Under the pieces are notes generated by a model. That model saw nothing but the letters and a program-made list of their open reading frames with translations, ran no database searches and had not been told where the DNA came from. A stretch of DNA of 64,000 bases, taken from Trematomus loennbergii. Lineage: Eukaryota; Chordata; Actinopteri; Perciformes; Nototheniidae. Where the stretch lies: positions 24,038,080-24,102,079 of the forward strand of contig JAAOOA010000026.1 of NCBI GenBank assembly GCA_012861695.1. Direction: 5' to 3'. The position numbers were made by a program, and so were the translations under genes. This document shows, piece by piece, positions 40,747-64,000 of the stretch (the stretch's first letter is position 1; the number at the start of each line of letters is the position of its first letter).

Positions 40747-40793
<47 letters not shown>
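40729..40793. repeat. (CA)n microsatellite
   Basis: CA array with a single slip near 40753. A second CA array lies at 40949-40995, just upstream of the first coding exon of the coiled-coil gene. Confidence 0.97.
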
Positions 40794-40796
<3 letters not shown>

Positions 40797-40948
40797 GTGA
40801 GGTTGAGTAAACTGATCAATCGGGCACAGGAAACCTAGGCAGATATTAACTAACAAACTCACATTCTCTCACTCTGCTTGTCCATTGTGGTCAGTTTGAG
40901 GTTGTAGTTAGGGTCATCTCCATGTACACAGTACTGCGGCCCACCCAC

Positions 40949-40949
40949 T

Positions 40950-40995
<46 letters not shown>
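40949..40995. repeat. (CA)n microsatellite
   Basis: About 23 CA units, 58 bases upstream of the proposed ATG at 41053. Confidence 0.97.
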
Positions 40996-40997
<2 letters not shown>

Positions 40998-41052
40998 AAC
41001 CCCCTGTAGTTTGAGCTCAGTCAGGAAATTCGTTTTGAGTCTGTCTGTCATC

Positions 41053-61326
<20,274 letters not shown>

Positions 61327-61717
61327 CTTCAGATCATGTTGTTCTGAACGACATCTTTCTCTGACTGCTGACAAACACAACTAACCCGAGCTGCCATTCT
61401 GCTGGTGAGGGTTCATCCAAAGCTCCAACTAAGTGCATCTGTGCATTTAGATTCAACTTCCTGGCCCAATCAGAATGCACCTTGGATAAATCTCAGCCCC
61501 ACTCTGTATCACATGCTCTCACGCTGCATTTGCCTAATAACAGTCTTTTCGCAAGACCTTTTTTTAATAATATCTCACACTTTAGGTGTACCTAAACCCA
61601 TGAAATCCACACCTAACCTGATACCTAATGTGCATTTTGGACTATCATGTATAATATGTCAGTTCTACAGGGTGAAGTTCAATATATAGAAGACAAAATG
61701 TAATGCCTAAAATCAGG

Positions 61718-61719
<2 letters not shown>
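61327..61719 (+). other. putative 3' UTR of the coiled-coil gene
   Basis: No AATAAA before the GT array. The nearest canonical signal is at 62841-62846, so the transcript may run through the GT array or use a variant signal. Confidence 0.35.
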
Positions 61720-62010
<291 letters not shown>

Positions 62011-62096
62011 CAGTGGTCCAGCTGTTGTCAGTCTTTCTCAGACAGTCGGAGAGGAGACAGAGGAAACATCTGCCCGCTCATCTGGCTCTGTCTGTC

Positions 62097-62134
62097 ACAC
62101 ACACAGATGCAGACACACACACGCACAGACACAC

Positions 62135-62188
<54 letters not shown>
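62097..62188. repeat. (CA)n microsatellite
   Basis: Imperfect CA array (with CACGCAC and GACAC variants). Opposite in sense to the GT array immediately upstream. Confidence 0.95.
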
Positions 62189-62190
<2 letters not shown>

Positions 62191-64000
62191 AAAGCATCAT
62201 TTTCCTGAAAGAACAACAACAAAAACTCCCATAATAGACTGACACAGTAGTGACAGGGAACGCTGAGGGAAGAAACCTGGTTTGGAGTCTTATTATAACA
62301 GGAAACCTGTCAAAGTGTCAGCACAGTTTAACTTGTGAAGCTTAAACACAAACAGCAGACGGCCCGCTGCCAGCTTGTATCTCTGCTCACAAATACAACA
62401 TGATTCAGCCTCATCCTTTTCACTTCAGCAGGGATTCAAACTGAAACTCTACCAAAAATCAATCATTTATTTTGGATAGGGTTTGTTTCATCATTTCGAC
62501 CTAACAAGAAATCCCATACTGACTTTATGTTGACATTGTTGCAGCTAGCAAGATTTGTTTGATTATATCCAAGAAGAACTCATAACCAAAAGGTCACGTT
62601 AAGGTTAAAGTCAGTTCAAAAGTGATTCACACAAGCATTGACACACAAATTAATGAAATGGAAAACAGGACAATTCAAAATACATTGAGAAAATAGTCAA
62701 AAATCAACATTGGAAATAGATTATTCATCTGAAGTCACTTTGAAATTGGATTTAAATGGAAATGGGTCAACTCAGTGCAGACTGGATTTAACAGCTGACA
62801 GAATTAGCTTTGTGGCACTTTATAACCTCGATGCTGAAAAAATAAAATCATAGAGCAAGAGGCAAACGACCTCATGTTGTTTCTGTTCAGTGCTGTAACC
62901 AACAGGGGAGGGGGGGTTCAAACCCTCGACACCTTCAGTCTCACGCTGCTTCCTGTTAATCCCAGAGGCTCAGTAACCTTTTCATCAGATTATCAGAGGT
63001 TAATCTGTCAGGAAATGAGCCAGGATTTGTATAATCACACATCATTCTGATTAGATGTAAATGTAATTGAGATCAGATTTATAAAGAGGTTTTTGGAGAA
63101 TCACCGATCCGTCCTGGATTGGCCGATTTTCTAACGCACACACATTCAGGCTCAATCAACATATTTCTATAAATATACACTAATTATTAAGCTTTAATTA
63201 ACTGTAATATCCTCAAAAAACAGGTTGAGGTCTCAGCTGCGCATCATATTGTAGAAGTGCATTGTGGGTAAACATAATGAACCAACAACCAGAAATGCAT
63301 ACATTCCATAACCCTAAAGGTTAAAAATACATTTGAAGTGGTTGAAAAGAAATACAAAATCAGACAGAAGCCAAAACACTTGCTAGCATTAGAAGTTCAT
63401 ATAGACCAAATATGATATTTATTTTGAATTAGGAGCCGAAATAATAACTTTAATCTGTGAATTACAGTGTAAAGCCAGGCATCATCTGTTTGTGTTTTTT
63501 TTAAAGGCGGAGCAGCTGCATGAGTGAAAATGTTACAATTAATTTAAACTGCACTCAGAAACAGAAAAACATTGTTAGTTTGTCATAAAAACATGAACCA
63601 AAAATATAAGAAGACTACAAAACAAGGTTGGACACAGGTGCAATACGTGATCTGGTGAGGACAGCTTCATGCTCATGGGAGATGTTTGGGTAAATATGTT
63701 TATAAAGATGAGTCTGGGACGGGAGGTGCTTCTGATTTCAGTTTCAATTATTGTAATTTGGCTCCATTTAGTTTCAAAAGACAAAAGTTTCAGTGTAGGA
63801 CAGATGCCGAAATGGGTTCTTACGTGTGCAGAAAACAACAATTTTGTGTTTTTTCTTTATGATGTAAGGTAGTAGTTTTCATGATATAAAAAGATTAGTT
63901 TCACAAAGTATTCTACAGTTATACTTTTATATAAATAAGAACAAATATAGTATATACCTGAAGAAACTAAAAAGAAACGTGAAGCGGCTAGACAGAAAAC
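62189..64000. other. non-coding sequence at the window end
   Basis: AT-rich. No exon with paired splice sites, RNA gene or transposon terminus found. A B-box-like GGTTCAAACCC at 62917-62927 has no A box. Confidence 0.55.

Overview
The window is vertebrate nuclear DNA, almost certainly from a teleost fish. It has long introns, consensus GT-AG junctions, very long (GT)n/(CA)n tracts, and many short DNA-transposon remnants and interspersed repeats of kinds common in ray-finned fish. There is no bacterial-type gene organisation, CRISPR array or operon. Most long open frames are read-through of CA/GT microsatellites or chance ORFs and are not annotated as genes.

Layout. (1) Positions 1 to about 11,470 hold the 3' end of a plus-strand E-protein gene, recognisable as tcf4. 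An acidic-linker exon, the bHLH exon and the C-terminal exon with the stop codon are present, followed by a distal exon at 6188 that looks like the start of a long 3' UTR. The bHLH exon is 2 bases too short to keep frame (near 3635-3639), which is either a real frameshift or an assembly indel. (2) Positions 12,700-19,390 are a dense nest of transposons: a 1.4-kb hAT-type element with a perfect 8-bp target duplication, itself carrying a TTAA-flanked MITE and a tRNA-derived SINE-like piece, followed by a 2-kb tandem duplication whose second copy has a truncated hAT element with a BED-finger reading frame. (3) Positions 19,400-41,000 are mostly non-coding. They contain scattered repeats, a nested MITE in an older repeat (22,734-23,800), a CpG-rich putative first exon (about 25,850-26,056), a dead Tc1 transposase fragment, a piggyBac-like element and a few blocks that could be regulatory. 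(4) Positions 41,053-61,326 contain a second plus-strand gene that I assembled from six small exons whose phases all agree. It encodes a 233-residue, glutamine/leucine/arginine-rich, probably coiled-coil protein of unknown identity. Its introns hold further MITEs (45,079; 51,722; 54,223), local duplications and very long dinucleotide arrays. (5) Positions 61,327-64,000 are non-coding.

The two genes are neighbours in the same orientation. Nothing in the sequence links them functionally. tcf4 encodes a nuclear E-box-binding transcription factor. I could not assign the coiled-coil gene to a pathway.
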